This document shows positions 11,301-21,853 of a stretch of 64,000 nucleotides of DNA, piece by piece. The DNA lies in assembly GCF_004217185.1 (NCBI RefSeq), contig NZ_SHKL01000001.1, forward strand, positions 2,912,001 to 2,976,000, in the 5' to 3' direction. The notes under the pieces were generated by a model. It was not told where the DNA came from. It searched no databases and saw only the letters and a program-made list of their open reading frames with translations. The stretch comes from Pseudonocardia sediminis (GTDB lineage Bacteria > Actinomycetota > Actinomycetes > Mycobacteriales > Pseudonocardiaceae). Each line of letters starts with the position of its first letter. Position 1 is the stretch's first letter. Both the position numbers and the translations under genes were made by a program.

Positions 11301-14300
11301 GGGTCCCGCGGCGGCCGTGCCTGGACGAGTTCGCGGCGCAGGTGCGGGCCCGCCCGGACCACGAGGCCGTCGTCTGCCGCGACCGCGGCCTGACCTACGC
11401 CGAGCTGGACCGGGCCGCCAACCGGCTCGCGCACGCGCTGATCGCGAACGGGGTGGCGCCGCAGGACGCGGTCGCGGTGCTGCTCGAACGCGACGTCGAG
11501 ATGCCGGTCGCGATCCTCGGTGTGCTCCGCGCCGGGGCCGTCTACGTGCCGATGGACGCGTCCTACCCGGCCGACCGTCTCGCGTTCATGCTCGACGACA
11601 TCACCCCGGCCGCCGCGGTCACCACCGCCGGTGCGCTGGCGCAGCTCGGGGGTGCGCTGCCGTCGGACCGTCCGGTGCCGCTGGTGCGCCTGGACGAGCC
11701 CGCCGCCGATCTCCCGGACACCGACCCGGCCGGGGCCCGCCGCGGGCTGACCGAGGACGCGCTGGCCTACGTCATCTACACCTCCGGCACCACCGGGCGT
11801 CCCAAGGGCGTCGCCGTGACCCACCGCGGGATCCCGGACCTGGTCGCGCTGCAGGAGGAGGTCGTCGGCGTCACCTCCGACATCCGCTACCTGCACTTCG
11901 CCTCGACGAGCTTCGACGTCGCGTTCTGGCAGACGATGATCCCGCTGCTCTCCGGCGGGACGTCGGTGATCGCGCCGGAGGAGGTGCGCCTCTCCGGTGA
12001 CGACCTGCTCGACTACATCGCCGCGCAGCGCTGCACCGGGGTGAACCTGCTGCCCTCGTTCCTGGCCGCGATGCCCGACGACCGCACCATCGACCCGGAC
12101 GTGCTCCTGATGGTCGGCGCGGAACGGCTCGACCCGGAGCTGGCCCGGCGCTGGGGAGCGCGGCGGGCGATGTTCAACGCCTACGGCCCGACCGAGGTCA
12201 CGATCAACGCCACGATGTGGCGCTACGACCCCGACGACCCGGGGCCGCTGCCGATCGGGCGCCCGGACCCCAATGTCGCCGCGTACGTCCTCGACGCCGG
12301 CCTGATGCCGGTCGGGGTGGGTGTGCCCGGAGAGCTGTACCTGGCCGGTCCGAGCGTGGCGCGGGGTTACGTCGGACGGCCCGGGCTCACCGCGGGCGCG
12401 TTCGTCGCCGACCCGTTCGGCCCGCCCGGCACGCGGATGTACCGCACCGGGGACCGGGTGCACTGGCGCGGCGACGGGCAGCTGGTGTTCCTCGGCCGCA
12501 CCGACCACCAGATCAAGATCCGCGGCTTCCGGGTGGAGCTCTCCGAGATCGAGACCGTGCTCGCCCGGCAGCCGGGGGTGCGGGCCTGCGTGGTCGTGGT
12601 CCGCGAGGACCGGCCCGGCGACCGCCGCCTGGCCGGCTACGTCGTCCCCACCGACTGCGCCGACCTGCAGCCGGAACGCCTGCGCGCCGACCTCGGCGAC
12701 GTGCTGCCCGGCCACATGGTCCCGTCGGCGCTCGTGCTGCTCGACCGGCTGCCGCTCAACCCGGCCGGCAAGCTCGACCGGGCCGCGCTCCCGGTCCCCG
12801 ACGCCGGGTCCGGGACCGCCTCCCGCGAGCCCGCGACCCCGGCCGAGGAGACGCTGCTGGAGATCCTGCGCGACGTCCTCGGGACCACGGAGATCGGTGT
12901 CGACGACGCGTTCCTCGACGTCGGCGGGGACAGCATCGTGTCCCTGCAGGTCGTCTCCCGGGCGCGACGGCGCGACCTGGTGCTGACCGCGCGCGACGTG
13001 TTCGAGGGCGGCACGGTCGCCGGGATCGCCGCCCGCGGCTCGTCCTCCGGAGACGCCGACGGCGACGACACGGGCCCCGTGACCGGCGACGCCCCGCTGA
13101 CGCCGGTGATGCGCGACCTCCTGTCCCGCTGCGCCGCGGCCGGGACCACCGCGGACGGGTTCTGCCAGTGGACGGAGGTGGTCGTCCCGGGCGGGGGAGA
13201 CCGCCCCGGGTGGGAGGCGGTGCTGACCGCGCTGCTGGACCGGCACGACGTCCTGCGCTCACACCTCGTCTCCTCGTCTTCCTCCTCGGGCGCCGAGCCG
13301 GTGCTGCGGATCCCGGCCGCCGGGACCGTCACCGGGGCCGACGTCCTGACCGTCGTCGACGTGGGCGAGGGCGCCGACCGGCGCGCCCTCGCCGACACGC
13401 ACACCGCCGCCGCGCGGGAGGCGATGGACCTGCACCGCGGCCCGCTGCTGCGCGCGGTGTGGCTCGACGCCGGACCGGACGCGCCGGGGCGGATGGTCCT
13501 CGTCGCGCACCACATGGTGGTCGACGGCGTCTCGTGGCGGATCCTGCTCGACGACCTGCGCCACGCGTTCGAGTCCCGCACCGCCGACGGCGCCGTGCCC
13601 GCTCTGGCGCGGCGCGGGCCGTCGTTCCCGGCGTGGGCCACCGCGCTCACCGGGGCCGTCGACGCGCGCCGCGACGAGCTCGCGCACTGGCGCGCCGTCG
13701 TCGAGGCACCGAACCCCACCCTGTCCGACGTCGAGCCGGACCCGCGGCGCGACACCGTCGCCACCGCGACGCACCACGAGATCCGGCTCGACGCCGCGAC
13801 CACGCACGCCGTGCTCACCGCACTGCCGGCCGCGTACCGGACCACCCCGGACACCGTGCTGCTCACGGCGCTCGCCACGGCGATCGGCCTGCGTTCGGAC
13901 GCGGGCGGCCCCGAGCTGCTCGTCGCGCGGGAGAGCCACGGCCGGCCGGACCACACCCCGGACCGCAGCGGGCCGGTGGACCTGTCGCAGACCGTCGGCT
14001 GGTTCACCGCCGTGCACCCGGCCCGGATCCGTCCGGACCGGCGCGGCGGCGCGAACGCGCTGAAGTCGGTCAAGGAACAGCTCAACGCGGCCGGTGACGG
14101 ACTCGGCTACGGCATCCTGGGATCCGAGGTGGGGACCGTCGAGCCGCGGGTCGGCCTCAACTACCTGGGCCGGTTCCTGTCCGGCGCGGCCGCCGAGACG
14201 CCGTGGCAGGCCCCGCCGGACGCGGACCCGCTCGGCTCCGGCGGAGGCGACGACATGCCGTTGCCGCAGAGCCTGATGGTCAACGCGCTGGCCTTCGACG

Positions 14301-15826
14301 CCGACGGCGAGACCACGCTGGGGATCCGGTTCACCTGGCCGTCGGCCCTGTTCGCGCCGGAGCGGATGGAGCAGGTCGCCGAACGCCTGCGCGGCGCCCT
14401 GACCACGCTGGCCGGCGATCCCGGCGTGGCGGCCGGTGCCGGGCTCACCCCGTCCGACGTCGACCTCGTCGCGGTCGACCAGTCCACGATCGACGCCCTC
14501 GAACGCGTCCACCCGGTCGCCGGCATCCTGCCGCTGACCCCGCTGCAGGAGCTGATGCTGCGGCACTCCCGCGGACGCCGCGGCGTCGCCGACCCCTACA
14601 CCGTGCAGGCGGCGTTCTCGCTGGCCGGGGACCTGGACGTCGACGCCCTGCACGCCGCCGGGGCGGACCTGCTGCGCCGGCACCCGAACCTCGGCGCGGT
14701 GTTCCCGGTCGTGCCGGACGGGGTCCAGGTGCTGCTCGACGACCCGCGCCCCGACACGCGCCTGCTCGACGTCTCCGGGTCCGGCCCGTCCGAACAGGAC
14801 GCCGAGGTGGAACGTCTGCTGGACTCCGACCTGGCCGAGCCGTTCGACCTCGCCGGCGGGCCGCCGGTCCGGATCACGGTGATCCGCCGCGGCCCGGGAC
14901 GGTCGGAGTTCGTGCTCACCACCCACCACGTGCTCTCCGACGGCTGGTCCGCCCCGCGGATGCTGGGCGAGACGTTCGCGCTCTACACCGCGCGCGTGTC
15001 CGGTGAGCCGGCCGCGCTCCCGGCGCCGGTCCCGTTCGAGCGCTACCTGCGGTGGCGGGCCGGGTGCGACCATGACGCGGCCCTGCGGCACTGGGCCGAC
15101 GAGCTCGCCGGCCTGCCCGAGGGCGACCACGTCAGCGACGGCGGCACGCCGGGCGCCGAGCCCACCGGGACGGTCCTGGCGCAGGTCCCCGCGGGCCGCG
15201 TCGCCGCACTCACCGCGGCCGCCACCGTCGCCGGGGTGACCGTGGGAACACTGTTGCAGGCGGCGTGGGCCGCGGTCCTCGCCGCGCACGCCGGGCGCAC
15301 CGACGTGTGCTTCGGCGCGATGGTCTCCGGCCGCACCCCGGACGTCGACGGCGTCGAGGAGATCCTCGGCCTGCTCGCCGGCACGCTGCCGGTGCGGGTC
15401 CGGTTCGACGGCCACGCGAGCGTCGCCGCGCTGCTCTCCGACCTGCAGGGACGGCACCAGGGCAACGCCGAGGGCCTCGACGTCGGCCTGCCCGCGCTGG
15501 AGCGCCTGACCGGGCGTCGCCGACTGTTCGACAGCCTGCTGGTGTTCGAGAACTACCCGGTCGACCCGGACGCGATGCGCCGCCCGGCGCCGGGGCTGAC
15601 GGTCGTCGGCACCCGGTTCCGGGAGGCCACCCACCACCCGGTGAGCGTGACCGTGGTGCCCGGGGACGACGGCTGGACGGTGGTGCTCGCGCACCGGCCG
15701 GAGTCCGTGCCGGCCGAGCGGGCGCAGCGTCTCGCCGACGACCTGCTGCGGGCCCTCGACGCCCTCGCCGCGCCGTCCGCGTCGTCGGCCGCGCCCTCCG
15801 AGCTCGTCGGGAGGATCACGTCGTGA
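5339..15826 (+). CDS. non-ribosomal peptide synthetase, C-A-PCP-E-C-A-PCP-E-C
   Basis: A 3495-residue siderophore NRPS. Domains by approximate residue: C1 12-463 (HHLIFDG near 156), A1 470-965 ([11 protein letters not shown]), PCP1 975-1040 (GGDSI), E1 1057-1510 ([26 protein letters not shown]), C2 1545-1977 (NHHALLDGW), A2 1990-2487 ([11 protein letters not shown]), PCP2 2500-2565 (GGDSI), E2 2584-3033 ([20 protein letters not shown]), C3 3060-3480 (THHVLSDGW). There is no thioesterase, reductase or docking domain after C3; the stop follows about 15 residues of linker. Aligning to GrsA by eye gives pocket codes near D-A-D-D-I-G-L-V-D-K for A1 (acidic, suggesting a basic residue such as Arg or Orn) and D-V-W-N-L-V-A-I-N-K for A2 (no confident substrate). 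Both residues should be epimerised to D. The start is TTG at 5339 after a GGGAG box. Confidence 0.95.
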   Translation: MSTAPVRSRPEVTDPSGEVLELTAAQLGIWNAQRLEPDSRHYLVGDVLEVSGPDAVDVAALAEAVRLTTEEAESLRLRVFDTPDGPRQIVSSEPVRAPRIVDLRAERDPSAAAQATVDAERVRAAEACRAMVDRPLYHQVLVRVSDREVWYVQLGHHLIFDGYSAAMLCRRIAAHHTALTGGTEVAPSTFGRFADLVGADLAYRSSERFATDRDYWRDRLTPLPELGETGGSAVGPPDRTLTARTVLGPEGLDRLRAVADDAHVTWGEVLIACYAAFLHRVSGASDVVFALPLMCRSGKAALRTPAMAVNVLPLRVDVRGGDRLDELSRRTAEAMREMRTHQRYRGENLPQDLAVPGAGALLHGRGVNLKAFDFSIDLAGATGVLRNVAGGPPEDFGLTATPTADGGLLLGFEVDARTNDQDAVDARLDALVRLVGELSGPGLPPVGGVALLAPDRRAQVLADRSVPPLPGHPADVPTLLADLAATHPDRTVLVAGDERLTRVDLASRVHRLARVLRSRGAGPDVVVAIGLPRSADLVVALLAVLDAGAAFLVLDTDHPAERLRGIVDDARPALLVTDRALDLPGGPARLMLDEVPAGSGDPLAPAELAAPRDPEHLAYVIYTSGSTGRPKGVLGRVGGLASLVHHHRSTVVADAAADIGRPLRAAHTYSFSFDAALDQLMWLLCGHELHLYGSDLVRDADALLAVYRRDGIDVVDTTPSLAAPLVEAGLLDLPLRLLILGGEATPDALWRRVHASGIAAFNLYGPTEASVDTTLARVDDGDPAIGLPLAGTRTYLLDNALQPVPHGAPGELYLAGPHLARGYAGRPDLTADRFVADPFGGPGERMYRTGDRARWVPGRGIVHLGRDDGQVKIRGYRVEIGEVESGLSAVPGVAAAAAVVRTDGGRARLVGYVVPSSAPLTPDAVRESLAERVPDHLVPSAVVVLDALPVTVNGKLDRAALPVPRWEGSGREAGTERERLLCGVVAEVFDLDRVGVDEDFFALGGDSITAISVSSRLRAVGLDLRPRDLLARRTLASLAAGAGEVDGAAEAAPDDPTGPVPAPPIVRALLDPHPDLTDIAGYAQWTALRIDDPLALPDLVAGVQTVLDRHDALRLLVTGGDGGEPAQLLVRPRGAVAATGVVGEITDTAVLADLAADLASELAPRSGDLLRVALVRTPDGEPDRLLVLAHHLVADGVSWRILLPDLHEACTAAAAGRAPEPAPSGTSWRRHATLLAEEGEKHTRAPELAYWRRATAGDHLGDRGLDRSRDTVSTATQTTTTASAEVTDALVTTLPAAYRAGVHEVLLTALALALRTWRAECGRPVTDATTVTVEGHGRDRAGTDLSRTVGWFTAEYPVPVPTDAVRDDTDLADALAGGPAAGRLLRAVKETLRAVPDGGVGHGVLRHLDPRTRDELAAGPSPDVLLNYLGRFAASPGDGWRLPEGAAFAVVEPPGKALEQVLALNCFVHEDGAPRLSVEWTAAGLVLGLDVVAQLQAHFAAALDALAAHAARIGPDGGGLTPSDLPLVDLDQDGIDALEREHRVDDVLPATALQVGLSFHSLVRGEDDTDVYVVQAVTSLAGALDPDRMRRATAELLRRHPSLRIGLAATTSGDVVQVVPRDVVPDFRHVDASGDATLLAEHLGRELRRPFDPARPPLIRFLLCTLGPGAHRLAITNHHALLDGWSMPLVGRTLLAIYAELGGGPAVPAPVGVADYFRWLDGRDRGVSRQAWRDLLDGVDEGTRLAPATAGEAVVRPGRVRIDLGETLSEEMRAFARDRGITLTSVLQTAWGLLLGRLTSRDDVVFGCPVSGRPAEVPGVESMIGQLGNTIPVRVRCAPADTVADVLSAVHDQGVAMADHHHVGLPDVQRDAAVGDLFDTMLVMENFPLSSRNRVPLAPGLDLTGVDITDATHYPLTVIVIPGETVVVGLGYQPQAFDESTVRDYGRWLQTLLREIVADPDRPSGRVPVLEPEERDRLLRTGTERVPRVPRRPCLDEFAAQVRARPDHEAVVCRDRGLTYAELDRAANRLAHALIANGVAPQDAVAVLLERDVEMPVAILGVLRAGAVYVPMDASYPADRLAFMLDDITPAAAVTTAGALAQLGGALPSDRPVPLVRLDEPAADLPDTDPAGARRGLTEDALAYVIYTSGTTGRPKGVAVTHRGIPDLVALQEEVVGVTSDIRYLHFASTSFDVAFWQTMIPLLSGGTSVIAPEEVRLSGDDLLDYIAAQRCTGVNLLPSFLAAMPDDRTIDPDVLLMVGAERLDPELARRWGARRAMFNAYGPTEVTINATMWRYDPDDPGPLPIGRPDPNVAAYVLDAGLMPVGVGVPGELYLAGPSVARGYVGRPGLTAGAFVADPFGPPGTRMYRTGDRVHWRGDGQLVFLGRTDHQIKIRGFRVELSEIETVLARQPGVRACVVVVREDRPGDRRLAGYVVPTDCADLQPERLRADLGDVLPGHMVPSALVLLDRLPLNPAGKLDRAALPVPDAGSGTASREPATPAEETLLEILRDVLGTTEIGVDDAFLDVGGDSIVSLQVVSRARRRDLVLTARDVFEGGTVAGIAARGSSSGDADGDDTGPVTGDAPLTPVMRDLLSRCAAAGTTADGFCQWTEVVVPGGGDRPGWEAVLTALLDRHDVLRSHLVSSSSSSGAEPVLRIPAAGTVTGADVLTVVDVGEGADRRALADTHTAAAREAMDLHRGPLLRAVWLDAGPDAPGRMVLVAHHMVVDGVSWRILLDDLRHAFESRTADGAVPALARRGPSFPAWATALTGAVDARRDELAHWRAVVEAPNPTLSDVEPDPRRDTVATATHHEIRLDAATTHAVLTALPAAYRTTPDTVLLTALATAIGLRSDAGGPELLVARESHGRPDHTPDRSGPVDLSQTVGWFTAVHPARIRPDRRGGANALKSVKEQLNAAGDGLGYGILGSEVGTVEPRVGLNYLGRFLSGAAAETPWQAPPDADPLGSGGGDDMPLPQSLMVNALAFDADGETTLGIRFTWPSALFAPERMEQVAERLRGALTTLAGDPGVAAGAGLTPSDVDLVAVDQSTIDALERVHPVAGILPLTPLQELMLRHSRGRRGVADPYTVQAAFSLAGDLDVDALHAAGADLLRRHPNLGAVFPVVPDGVQVLLDDPRPDTRLLDVSGSGPSEQDAEVERLLDSDLAEPFDLAGGPPVRITVIRRGPGRSEFVLTTHHVLSDGWSAPRMLGETFALYTARVSGEPAALPAPVPFERYLRWRAGCDHDAALRHWADELAGLPEGDHVSDGGTPGAEPTGTVLAQVPAGRVAALTAAATVAGVTVGTLLQAAWAAVLAAHAGRTDVCFGAMVSGRTPDVDGVEEILGLLAGTLPVRVRFDGHASVAALLSDLQGRHQGNAEGLDVGLPALERLTGRRRLFDSLLVFENYPVDPDAMRRPAPGLTVVGTRFREATHHPVSVTVVPGDDGWTVVLAHRPESVPAERAQRLADDLLRALDALAAPSASSAAPSELVGRITS

Positions 15827-17268
15827 ACGGGGACCCGCCTCCGGCCCCGGCACCGGAGAAGATCGACAAGAGGCTGGTGCAGACGGCGTTCGTGCTGGTT
15901 CTGGGCACGTTCATGGCGACCCTGGACGCCACGATCGTCTCCGTCGGCATCGGCACGCTGGCGCGCGAGTTCGACGTCGGCGTCACCGAGGTCCAGTGGG
16001 TCAGCACCGCCTACCTTCTCGCCGTGGTCGCCGCCGTCCCGGCGTCGGGGTGGCTCGCCGACCGCTTCGGCGGGCGGCGCACCTGGATCACCGCGGTCGT
16101 GGTGTTCCTGCTGGCGTCGGTGCTGTGCGCGCTGTCCTGGTCGCTGACCAGCCTGGTGGTGTTCCGGGTGCTGCAGGGACTGGCCGGGGGACTGCTGCCC
16201 CCGACCGGGCAGGCGTTGCTCGCCCGGGCCGCCGGGCCGCGCCGGATCGGCCGGATGATCAGCATCGTCGGGATCGTCCCGCTGCTGTCCCCGGTGCTCG
16301 GGCCGCTGGTCGGCGGGTCGATCCTCTCGGTCGCGGACTGGCCCTGGCTGTTCCTGGTCAACATCCCGATCGGGCTCGTCGCCGTCGTGCTCGGGCTGCG
16401 CGTGGTCACGGCCCATTCGCCGGCGGCCGCGGGGGCCCGCTTCGACCTGCGCGGCGCCATGCTGCTTTCGCCGGGCCTGGCCGTCCTCGTGCTGGGGCTG
16501 ACCGAGATCGGCGACGGCGGTGGAGCGACGACGCTCGCGGTCGCCGGGGTCGTGGTCGGCGCGGCGATGCTCGCCGGGTTCGTCGTGCACGGGCTGCGCA
16601 CCCGCGCGACCCCGCTGATCGACCCGCGGCTGTTCACCCGGCCCCCGTTCGGTGCCGCGGCACTGGCCCTGGTGATCCTCGGTGCGTCGATGTTCGGCGC
16701 GCTGTTCCTGCTGCCGCTCTACCTGCAGACCGGGCGGGGCCTGAGCGCCTGGGAGACCGGACTGCTCCTGGCCCCGCAGGGGGTCGGCGCCGCCGTGGGC
16801 TCGATCGTCGTCAACCGGACCGTCGACCGTCTCGCGACGCGGACGCTGGTCCTGACCGGGATCGCCCTGATCGCCGCCGGCACGGTCGTGTTCACCCAGC
16901 TCGACCACGCTCCGCCGGACGGCCTGATCGCCGCGTCGCTGCTGATCCGCGGCCTGGGCATCGCGATGATCGGGGCGCCGGTGATGGCGCTGGTGTACCG
17001 CACGATGGAACCGGCGATGATCCCGCGCGCGTCCGGTGCCCTGAACCTGTTGAGCACGGTCGGCGGGTCGATCGGCACCGCGGTCCTGGCGGTGGTCCTG
17101 CAGAGCCGGCTCGACGCCCGCGCACCCGCCGGCGACGCCGGCGTCACCCTGGCCTTCGCCGACACGTTCTGGTGGGTGCTCGGGTTCTGCCTGGTCGCCG
17201 TGCTGGGGGCGTCGAGGCTGTCGCGCCGTTCGGCGGCGCGGGACGCGGAGTCGTCGGCGGCGGGGTGA
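15823..17268 (+). CDS. MFS transporter, DHA2 (EmrB/QacA) family; probable siderophore exporter
   Basis: A 481-residue polytopic membrane protein with about 14 hydrophobic segments. It has the DHA2 N-terminal signature [17 protein letters not shown], the WVSTAYLL segment, [11 protein letters not shown] (MFS motif A) and the motif C-like GPLVGG. It starts with GTG overlapping the NRPS stop by 4 bases, so it is coexpressed with the synthetase and most probably exports the finished siderophore. This substrate is inferred from position only; the family also handles drugs. Confidence 0.9.
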   Translation: MNGDPPPAPAPEKIDKRLVQTAFVLVLGTFMATLDATIVSVGIGTLAREFDVGVTEVQWVSTAYLLAVVAAVPASGWLADRFGGRRTWITAVVVFLLASVLCALSWSLTSLVVFRVLQGLAGGLLPPTGQALLARAAGPRRIGRMISIVGIVPLLSPVLGPLVGGSILSVADWPWLFLVNIPIGLVAVVLGLRVVTAHSPAAAGARFDLRGAMLLSPGLAVLVLGLTEIGDGGGATTLAVAGVVVGAAMLAGFVVHGLRTRATPLIDPRLFTRPPFGAAALALVILGASMFGALFLLPLYLQTGRGLSAWETGLLLAPQGVGAAVGSIVVNRTVDRLATRTLVLTGIALIAAGTVVFTQLDHAPPDGLIAASLLIRGLGIAMIGAPVMALVYRTMEPAMIPRASGALNLLSTVGGSIGTAVLAVVLQSRLDARAPAGDAGVTLAFADTFWWVLGFCLVAVLGASRLSRRSAARDAESSAAG

Positions 17269-17453
17269 GCTCCTGACCCGGGTGCACCGGACCGCGGTGC
17301 CGTCCGGCGACCGCGGCGACGGGGCGGACATCCGGCTGACACCCCGTCGTAACGGTGCGGTGGTCCACTGGCCGTCGACGGCCGATCCGGCTCGCTCGCC
17401 GCAGTGCGGGCCGTCGCCGGCCGACACCGCGCGCGAGGAGAGGACTGGTCCCG

Positions 17454-18122
17454 GTGGACTCGATCGCCGACCTCGGCGGGATGCAGGGGTGGGGGAGGGT
17501 GCGGGTCCCTGCCGCGGACGAGCCCCCGTTCGCCGAGCCGTGGGAGGGCCGCGCCTTCGCCATGACGGTGCTGACGATGGGCCGCATCTCGGGACGCAAC
17601 CTCGACGCGTTCCGTCATGCGCTGGCCCGCCTGCACCCCGTCGACTACCTCGTCGACGGCTACTACGGCCGCTGGCTCCACGCCGCCGAGCTGATGCTGA
17701 CCGACAGCAGCATCCTCGGCCCCGGTGCGGTCGACGCCCGGGCCCGGCGCAACGGCGGCGAGACGGTCACCGAGCCGGGGGTCCCCGAGCCGGACAAGCC
17801 CGACTACACGCCGACCGCCGCCGGGTCGCTGCGCGAGGTGGAGCAGGCCCCGGCGTTCGCCGAGGGCGACGCCGTGCGCACCCTCGACCTGCACCCGGTG
17901 GGGCCGACCAAGCTCCCCGGCTACCTGCGCCGCCGTACCGGGACCGTCACCGCCGTCTGCCCGGCGCACGTCCTGCCCGACACGAACGCCGTGTTCGCGG
18001 GCGAGAACGCCCAGCACGTCTACACCGTCGCGTTCACCTCGGCCGAGCTCTGGGGTCCCGGCGCCGAGGAGTTCACGCTGCACGCCGAGCTGTTCGAGAG
18101 CTACCTGGAGGCCGCGGCATGA
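17454..18122 (+). CDS. nthB: nitrile hydratase beta subunit (set 1)
   Basis: Beta subunit of a cobalt-type nitrile hydratase, which hydrates nitriles to amides in the cytoplasm. The N-terminus [13 protein letters not shown] matches the family's start (DGIHDxGGMxGxG). The 222 residues include [22 protein letters not shown] and, in the C-terminal SH3-like part, [37 protein letters not shown] and a terminal ESYLE. The GTG at 17454 is chosen because it starts exactly at the conserved N-terminus and has GAGGAGAGG just upstream. Its stop overlaps the alpha-subunit start (ATGA). Confidence 0.93.
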   Translation: MDSIADLGGMQGWGRVRVPAADEPPFAEPWEGRAFAMTVLTMGRISGRNLDAFRHALARLHPVDYLVDGYYGRWLHAAELMLTDSSILGPGAVDARARRNGGETVTEPGVPEPDKPDYTPTAAGSLREVEQAPAFAEGDAVRTLDLHPVGPTKLPGYLRRRTGTVTAVCPAHVLPDTNAVFAGENAQHVYTVAFTSAELWGPGAEEFTLHAELFESYLEAAA

Positions 18123-18709
18123 GCATCCCGCCCGACCGGATCCCGCCCGCCCTGCGGACCGAGGCGCTGGAGCAGCTGCTCACCGAGCGCGGCCTCGTCG
18201 ACCCGTCGGTGATGGAGAGGTTCATCGCCACCTACGAGCGCGACGTCGGCCCGCTCAACGGCGCCCGCGTGGTGGCCCGGGCCTGGACCGACCCCGGCTA
18301 CCGGGCCGCCCTGCTGTGCGACGGGACGGCGGCGATCGAGGAGATGGGTTTCTCCGGCCCGCAGGGCGAACACATCGTGGTCCTCGAGCAGAGCGAGGAG
18401 GTGCACCACGTCGTGGTCTGCACGCTGTGCTCCTGCTATCCGTGGCCGGTCCTGGGCCTGCCGCCGTCCTGGTACAAGGACCCGGCCTACCGCGCCCGGG
18501 TCGTCCGAGAGCCCCGCACGGTGCTCTCGGAGATGGGCCTCGACGTCCCGCCGGAGCGCCGGATCGAGGTCTGGGACTCCAGCGCCGAGGTGCGCTACCT
18601 CGTGCTCCCGCAACGCCCCGCCGGCACCGGGTCCTGGGATGCCGACGCCCTCGCCGGGATCGTCACCCGCGACGCGATGGTCGGGGTCGCGGAGGTGAGC
18701 GCGGCGTGA
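18119..18709 (+). CDS. nthA: nitrile hydratase alpha subunit, cobalt type (set 1)
   Basis: Catalytic metal-binding subunit, 196 residues. The metal claw is CTLCSC at residues 101-106; Thr in the third position after V-C marks the Co(III) type, where Fe types have Ser. The surrounding [47 protein letters not shown] and RPAGTGSW segments are all conserved. Beta and accessory genes flank it with 4-base overlaps on both sides, the beta-alpha-accessory order known from Co-type nitrile hydratases such as that of Rhodococcus rhodochrous J1. Confidence 0.95.
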   Translation: MSIPPDRIPPALRTEALEQLLTERGLVDPSVMERFIATYERDVGPLNGARVVARAWTDPGYRAALLCDGTAAIEEMGFSGPQGEHIVVLEQSEEVHHVVVCTLCSCYPWPVLGLPPSWYKDPAYRARVVREPRTVLSEMGLDVPPERRIEVWDSSAEVRYLVLPQRPAGTGSWDADALAGIVTRDAMVGVAEVSAA

Positions 18710-19047
18710 CCGCCCTCCTCGACACCGACGGCCCGGGCTCGCCGCCGCGCGACAACGGCGAGCTCGTCTTCGCCGAGCCGTGGGAGAGCCGCGCCTTCGG
18801 CATGGCCGTCGCCCTCGCCGACGCCGGGGCGTTCACCTGGGACGCCTTCCGGGACCGTCTCATCGCCCGGATCGCCCGGTGGGAGGCCGAGCACGGCGTC
18901 GACAACCCGTCGTTCCGCTACTACCGATGCTGGCTCCGTGCGCTGGAGGACGTCCTGGTCTCCGCAGGTGAGCTCGCTCCGGGGGACGTGCTGAACCGCT
19001 CGTCGACCCTGGCGGAGCGTCCCGCCGGACACGACCACGACCACTGA
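18706..19047 (+). CDS. nitrile hydratase accessory protein (cobalt insertion / activator), set 1
   Basis: A 113-residue relative of the N-terminal half of the beta subunit ([34 protein letters not shown]), as in the P14K/NhlE-type self-subunit-swapping chaperones that deliver cobalt to the alpha subunit. The C-terminus ends in an alternating His-Asp stretch (GHDHDH) that could hold Co(II). It starts with GTG inside the alpha stop codon. No cobalt permease (NhlF type) is next to it. Confidence 0.88.
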   Translation: MTALLDTDGPGSPPRDNGELVFAEPWESRAFGMAVALADAGAFTWDAFRDRLIARIARWEAEHGVDNPSFRYYRCWLRALEDVLVSAGELAPGDVLNRSSTLAERPAGHDHDH

Positions 19048-19059
19048 TCCCGACCGGCA

Positions 19060-19078
19060 GACCCGTCCCGGCCGGGTC
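19060..19078. terminator. small GC hairpin between convergent genes
   Basis: Six-base stem GACCCG / CGGGTC with a 7-base loop, at the convergent ends of the nitrile hydratase operon and the DUF5709 gene, overlapping the stop of the latter. It is a weak terminator candidate with no U-tract. Confidence 0.35.
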
Positions 19079-19535
19079 AGACCCTCTCGTCCGGCACCAC
19101 GTGGACGGCGGCCTCCTCGGCGCTGGCGGCGGCTCCGTCGATGCCGACGTCGGTGGCGAAGACTTCGTCGGAGTTCTGGCGGCCGACGTCGGCGTCGAAG
19201 AAGTCGTCCGCGCCGTAGTCGGCGTAGGTCAGACGCCCGGCGCGGTCGTCGCCGACCTCGCGGTCGTAGGGCTCGCCGTCGGTGTCGGAGGTGTCACCGA
19301 TGCCGTCGCCGGTCTCCGCGTACGGGTCGACGTCGGGCTCCTTGCGGCGCAGCCGTCCGTCGAGCGGCTCGCCGGTGTGCTCCTCCTCGGGGGTGATGCC
19401 CCAGGTCTCCAGGCCGCGCGGGCGCTCGGGCGGCGACCAGCCCTCGTCGAGCTTGTCGACCCGCGGGTCGGTGAGGGTGTCCTCGGAGTCGAGCTGCTCG
19501 AGGGTGGTGTCGTCGCCTTCGTCGGGGTCGGGCAC
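19077..19535 (-). CDS. DUF5709 family protein
   Basis: A 152-residue, strongly acidic cytosolic protein without recognisable catalytic residues. The pattern LDSEDTLTDPRVDKLDEGWSPPERP, then WGITPEEEHTGEPLDGRL and EPDVDPY, matches the actinobacterial DUF5709 family, whose function is unknown. The GTG start at 19535 has a GGAGG box 5 bases upstream. It is divergent from the DUF5996 gene. Confidence 0.8.
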   Translation of the reverse strand: MPDPDEGDDTTLEQLDSEDTLTDPRVDKLDEGWSPPERPRGLETWGITPEEEHTGEPLDGRLRRKEPDVDPYAETGDGIGDTSDTDGEPYDREVGDDRAGRLTYADYGADDFFDADVGRQNSDEVFATDVGIDGAAASAEEAAVHVVPDERV

Positions 19536-19636
19536 GAGGCCTCCGTCTGCCGTAGGTGGGTCGGGCGGTCACTGCCATCATGCTCCCGGTGCCCGCCCAC
19601 ATCCCGGGGCCCGCCACCGACCGGAGGTCGCCTGCG

Positions 19637-20560
19637 ATGGAGCTCTTCCCACCGATCCCGTACACGGGCTGGGCCGACACCCTGGCCACCGTGCACCGCT
19701 TCGCCCAGGTGGTCGGCCGGGTCCGGCTCGGCGCGAGCCCACGCCGCAACCACTGGTGGAACGTGCCGTTCCACCTCACCGGACGCGGGCTGACGACCCG
19801 GCCGATGGGCCTGGACCCGACGTTCGCGATCGACTTCGACTTCCACTCCCATCTGCTGCGGATCGACGTCGTCGACGGACGATCGGCATCGTTCCCGCTG
19901 GTCGGACGGTCGGTGGCCGGGTTCCACGCCGACGTCGTCGCCGGGCTCGCGGCGTTCGGCATCGACTCCGGGGACCTCGCCGGTGCCCGCCCGTTCGACC
20001 TCCCCGACGCCGGGCGGCCGTTCGCCGAGGACACCGAGCACGCGCACTACGACGCGGCGGCGGTCACCCGGTACTGGCAGGTGCTCAGCCAGGTCAACGT
20101 CGTGCTCGAGGAGTTCGCGGGCCGCTTCTCCGGCAAGACCAGCCCGGTGCACCACTTCTGGCACACGTTCGACATCGCGCTCACCCGGTTCGCCGACACC
20201 GCCGTCGACCACCCGCCGTCGACCGACCCGGTGACCCGCGAGGCCTACTCGCGCGAGGTCGTGAGCACCGGGTTCTGGTTCGGCGACCCGGCCAACCCGT
20301 TCCCGGCGTTCTACTCCTACACCGCCCCGGAACCGGCCGGCCTGGCCGACGAGCCGCTGCCGGCGGGCGCGAGCTGGGTGGCCGCCGGGAGCAGCCACCT
20401 CGCGGTGCTCCCGTACGACACCGCCCGCGCGGCCGCGGATCCCGTGGCCACGGTGCTGGAGTTCGCCGAGGCCGCCTACCGGGCGGGCGCGACCCGGGCC
20501 GGCTGGGACGTCGAGGCCCACGCCAGCGGAGGCGGCGTCACCGACCCGCACCGCCGCTGA
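19637..20560 (+). CDS. DUF5996 family protein
   Basis: A 307-residue protein beginning LFPPIPYTGWADTLATVHRFAQVVGRVRL, followed by NHWWNVPFHLTGRGLTT; this is the DUF5996 pattern, function unknown. It contains a His/Phe-rich middle (VHHFWHTFDIALTRF) and FWFGDPANPFPAFYSYTAPEP. The ATG at 19637 is preferred over an upstream in-frame ATG at 19556 because GGAGG lies 9 bases before it and conservation starts there. It converges on the flavin oxidoreductase gene, with stops only 10 bases apart. Confidence 0.82.
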   Translation: MELFPPIPYTGWADTLATVHRFAQVVGRVRLGASPRRNHWWNVPFHLTGRGLTTRPMGLDPTFAIDFDFHSHLLRIDVVDGRSASFPLVGRSVAGFHADVVAGLAAFGIDSGDLAGARPFDLPDAGRPFAEDTEHAHYDAAAVTRYWQVLSQVNVVLEEFAGRFSGKTSPVHHFWHTFDIALTRFADTAVDHPPSTDPVTREAYSREVVSTGFWFGDPANPFPAFYSYTAPEPAGLADEPLPAGASWVAAGSSHLAVLPYDTARAAADPVATVLEFAEAAYRAGATRAGWDVEAHASGGGVTDPHRR

Positions 20561-20570
20561 ACCGGGGGCC

Positions 20571-21593
20571 TCAGCGCGGCGACCAGCCCAGGGCCGGGCC
20601 GAGCTTGGTCGCGATGTCGGTCAGGATCTGCTCGTAGTCGGCGGCGGCGAAGCTGAACGGCAGCGCGAACACGACCTCGGTGACGTCCCGGAACGCGGCG
20701 TGGGCGTAGAGGCGCTCGGCGATCTCGTCCGAGGTCCCGACCAGGTCCTGGGCGAAGAGCATGTTCGCCGGGCCCTGAGGCTTCGCGGTCCGCGGCGTCC
20801 GGGCGTCGACGTAGGCGGTGTACTTCTCCCGCTGCTCCGCGGTGGCGCTGTCGGTCGGGATCACGACGAGGCCCTGCGAGACGCGGGCGGCGGCGCCGTC
20901 GGGGTGGGCGCTGCGGAACGCCTCGATCTGGCCGTGCTGGATGGCGGCGAAGTCGGTGTCGTCGGGCCCGAACGCCTTGACGACGCTGCTGGTCAGCAGG
21001 TTCAGGCCCTGCTCACCGGCCCACCGGGCGGAGTTCAGGCTGGCGGCGCCGTACCAGATCCGGTCGGCCAGGCCGGGCGCGTGCGGCTGGACGCGGTCGG
21101 AGAACTGCTCGATGCCCTCGACCCCGGAGAACGTGCTGGCGGTGTCGCCGCGGACGAGGCCGACGAACCGCTTCACCCGCTCGTAGGTGAAGTCCTCGGC
21201 GTCGGCGGTGTCGGGGTAGAGCGTCTCGCGGACGTCGGCGAAGTGCATCGGCGGCCCGACGCTCACACCGGGGTGCACGCGGCCGCCGGACAGGATGTCG
21301 ACGGTCGAGAGGTCCTCGGCCAGGCGCAGCGGGTTCTCCCAGCCCAGGGGCGTCACGGCGGTGCCGAACTCGATCCGGCTGGTGCGCTGCGAGGCCGCGG
21401 CCAGCACGGCGACGGGGGAGGAGATGCCGTACTGCAGGTGCCGGTGCCGCAGCCAGGCGCTGTCGAAGCCGAGCCGCTCGCCGAGCTCGATCACCTCGAG
21501 GGTGGTCTCGTGCCCGGCGCGGGGGTCGTCGGCGTCGAACGAGCCGATGGTGAGGAAACCCAGCTTCGCGAGCGGGACGGACGGGGACGGCAC
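20571..21593 (-). CDS. LLM-class (luciferase-like) flavin-dependent oxidoreductase
   Basis: A 340-residue bacterial-luciferase-fold enzyme expected to use reduced FMN/F420-like flavin. Typical segments are LGFLTIGSF near the start, ELGERLGFDSAWLRHRH, TSRIEFGTAVTPLGWENPLRLAEDLSTVDILSGGR, and IWYGAASLNSARWAGEQGLNLL. The GTG at 21593 is chosen because GGAGGAAC lies just upstream; the frame stays open further 5' but that part has no family similarity. It is the last gene of the minus-strand Nit1C-like run, 70 bases after the small gene, so it probably belongs to the operon; its substrate is unknown. Confidence 0.85.
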   Translation of the reverse strand: MPSPSVPLAKLGFLTIGSFDADDPRAGHETTLEVIELGERLGFDSAWLRHRHLQYGISSPVAVLAAASQRTSRIEFGTAVTPLGWENPLRLAEDLSTVDILSGGRVHPGVSVGPPMHFADVRETLYPDTADAEDFTYERVKRFVGLVRGDTASTFSGVEGIEQFSDRVQPHAPGLADRIWYGAASLNSARWAGEQGLNLLTSSVVKAFGPDDTDFAAIQHGQIEAFRSAHPDGAAARVSQGLVVIPTDSATAEQREKYTAYVDARTPRTAKPQGPANMLFAQDLVGTSDEIAERLYAHAAFRDVTEVVFALPFSFAAADYEQILTDIATKLGPALGWSPR

Positions 21594-21663
21594 GATGTTC
21601 CTCCGGTGACGGTGGCCAGGACTCCCTCGGCGCAACGTCGCCGGCACCCCCGGGTATGCCGCG

Positions 21664-21852
21664 TCAGAGCTCGCCGGAGACGATCGCCTGGTCGGTGATG
21701 TGGCGGCGGACGTCCGGCGGGGGTGCCACGTCGGTCTCCGGGGTGAGCCACTCGTGGGCCCGCACGAACGCGTCCCAGCTCTCGACACCGCTGTCCGGCC
21801 GGCTCATTCCCCACCTCCGCACCAGCACGTCGGCGTGTGGTGTTTCGGGCAT
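21664..21852 (-). CDS. 62-residue protein of the Nit1C-like operon, unrecognised
   Basis: Small soluble protein (MPETPHADVLVRRWGMSRPD... ending ...ITDQAIVSGEL). No Cys, membrane segment or signal peptide. It begins one base after the TAA of the upstream hydrolase-like gene, so its start is fixed by coupling; an upstream in-frame start would overlap that gene. It occupies a place where some Nit1C clusters carry the small MSMEG_0570/NitG protein, but I cannot recognise it as one. The Trp-Asp-Ala-Phe-Val-Arg stretch and C-terminal half suggest a short helical protein, perhaps a partner of the hydrolase pair. Confidence 0.6.
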   Translation of the reverse strand: MPETPHADVLVRRWGMSRPDSGVESWDAFVRAHEWLTPETDVAPPPDVRRHITDQAIVSGEL

Positions 21853-21853
21853 G

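Noticed and set aside
6857..13246. 2129-residue minus-strand open frame inside the NRPS
   Set aside because: Antisense shadow of third-position G/C bias; no motif, start site or ribosome binding site.
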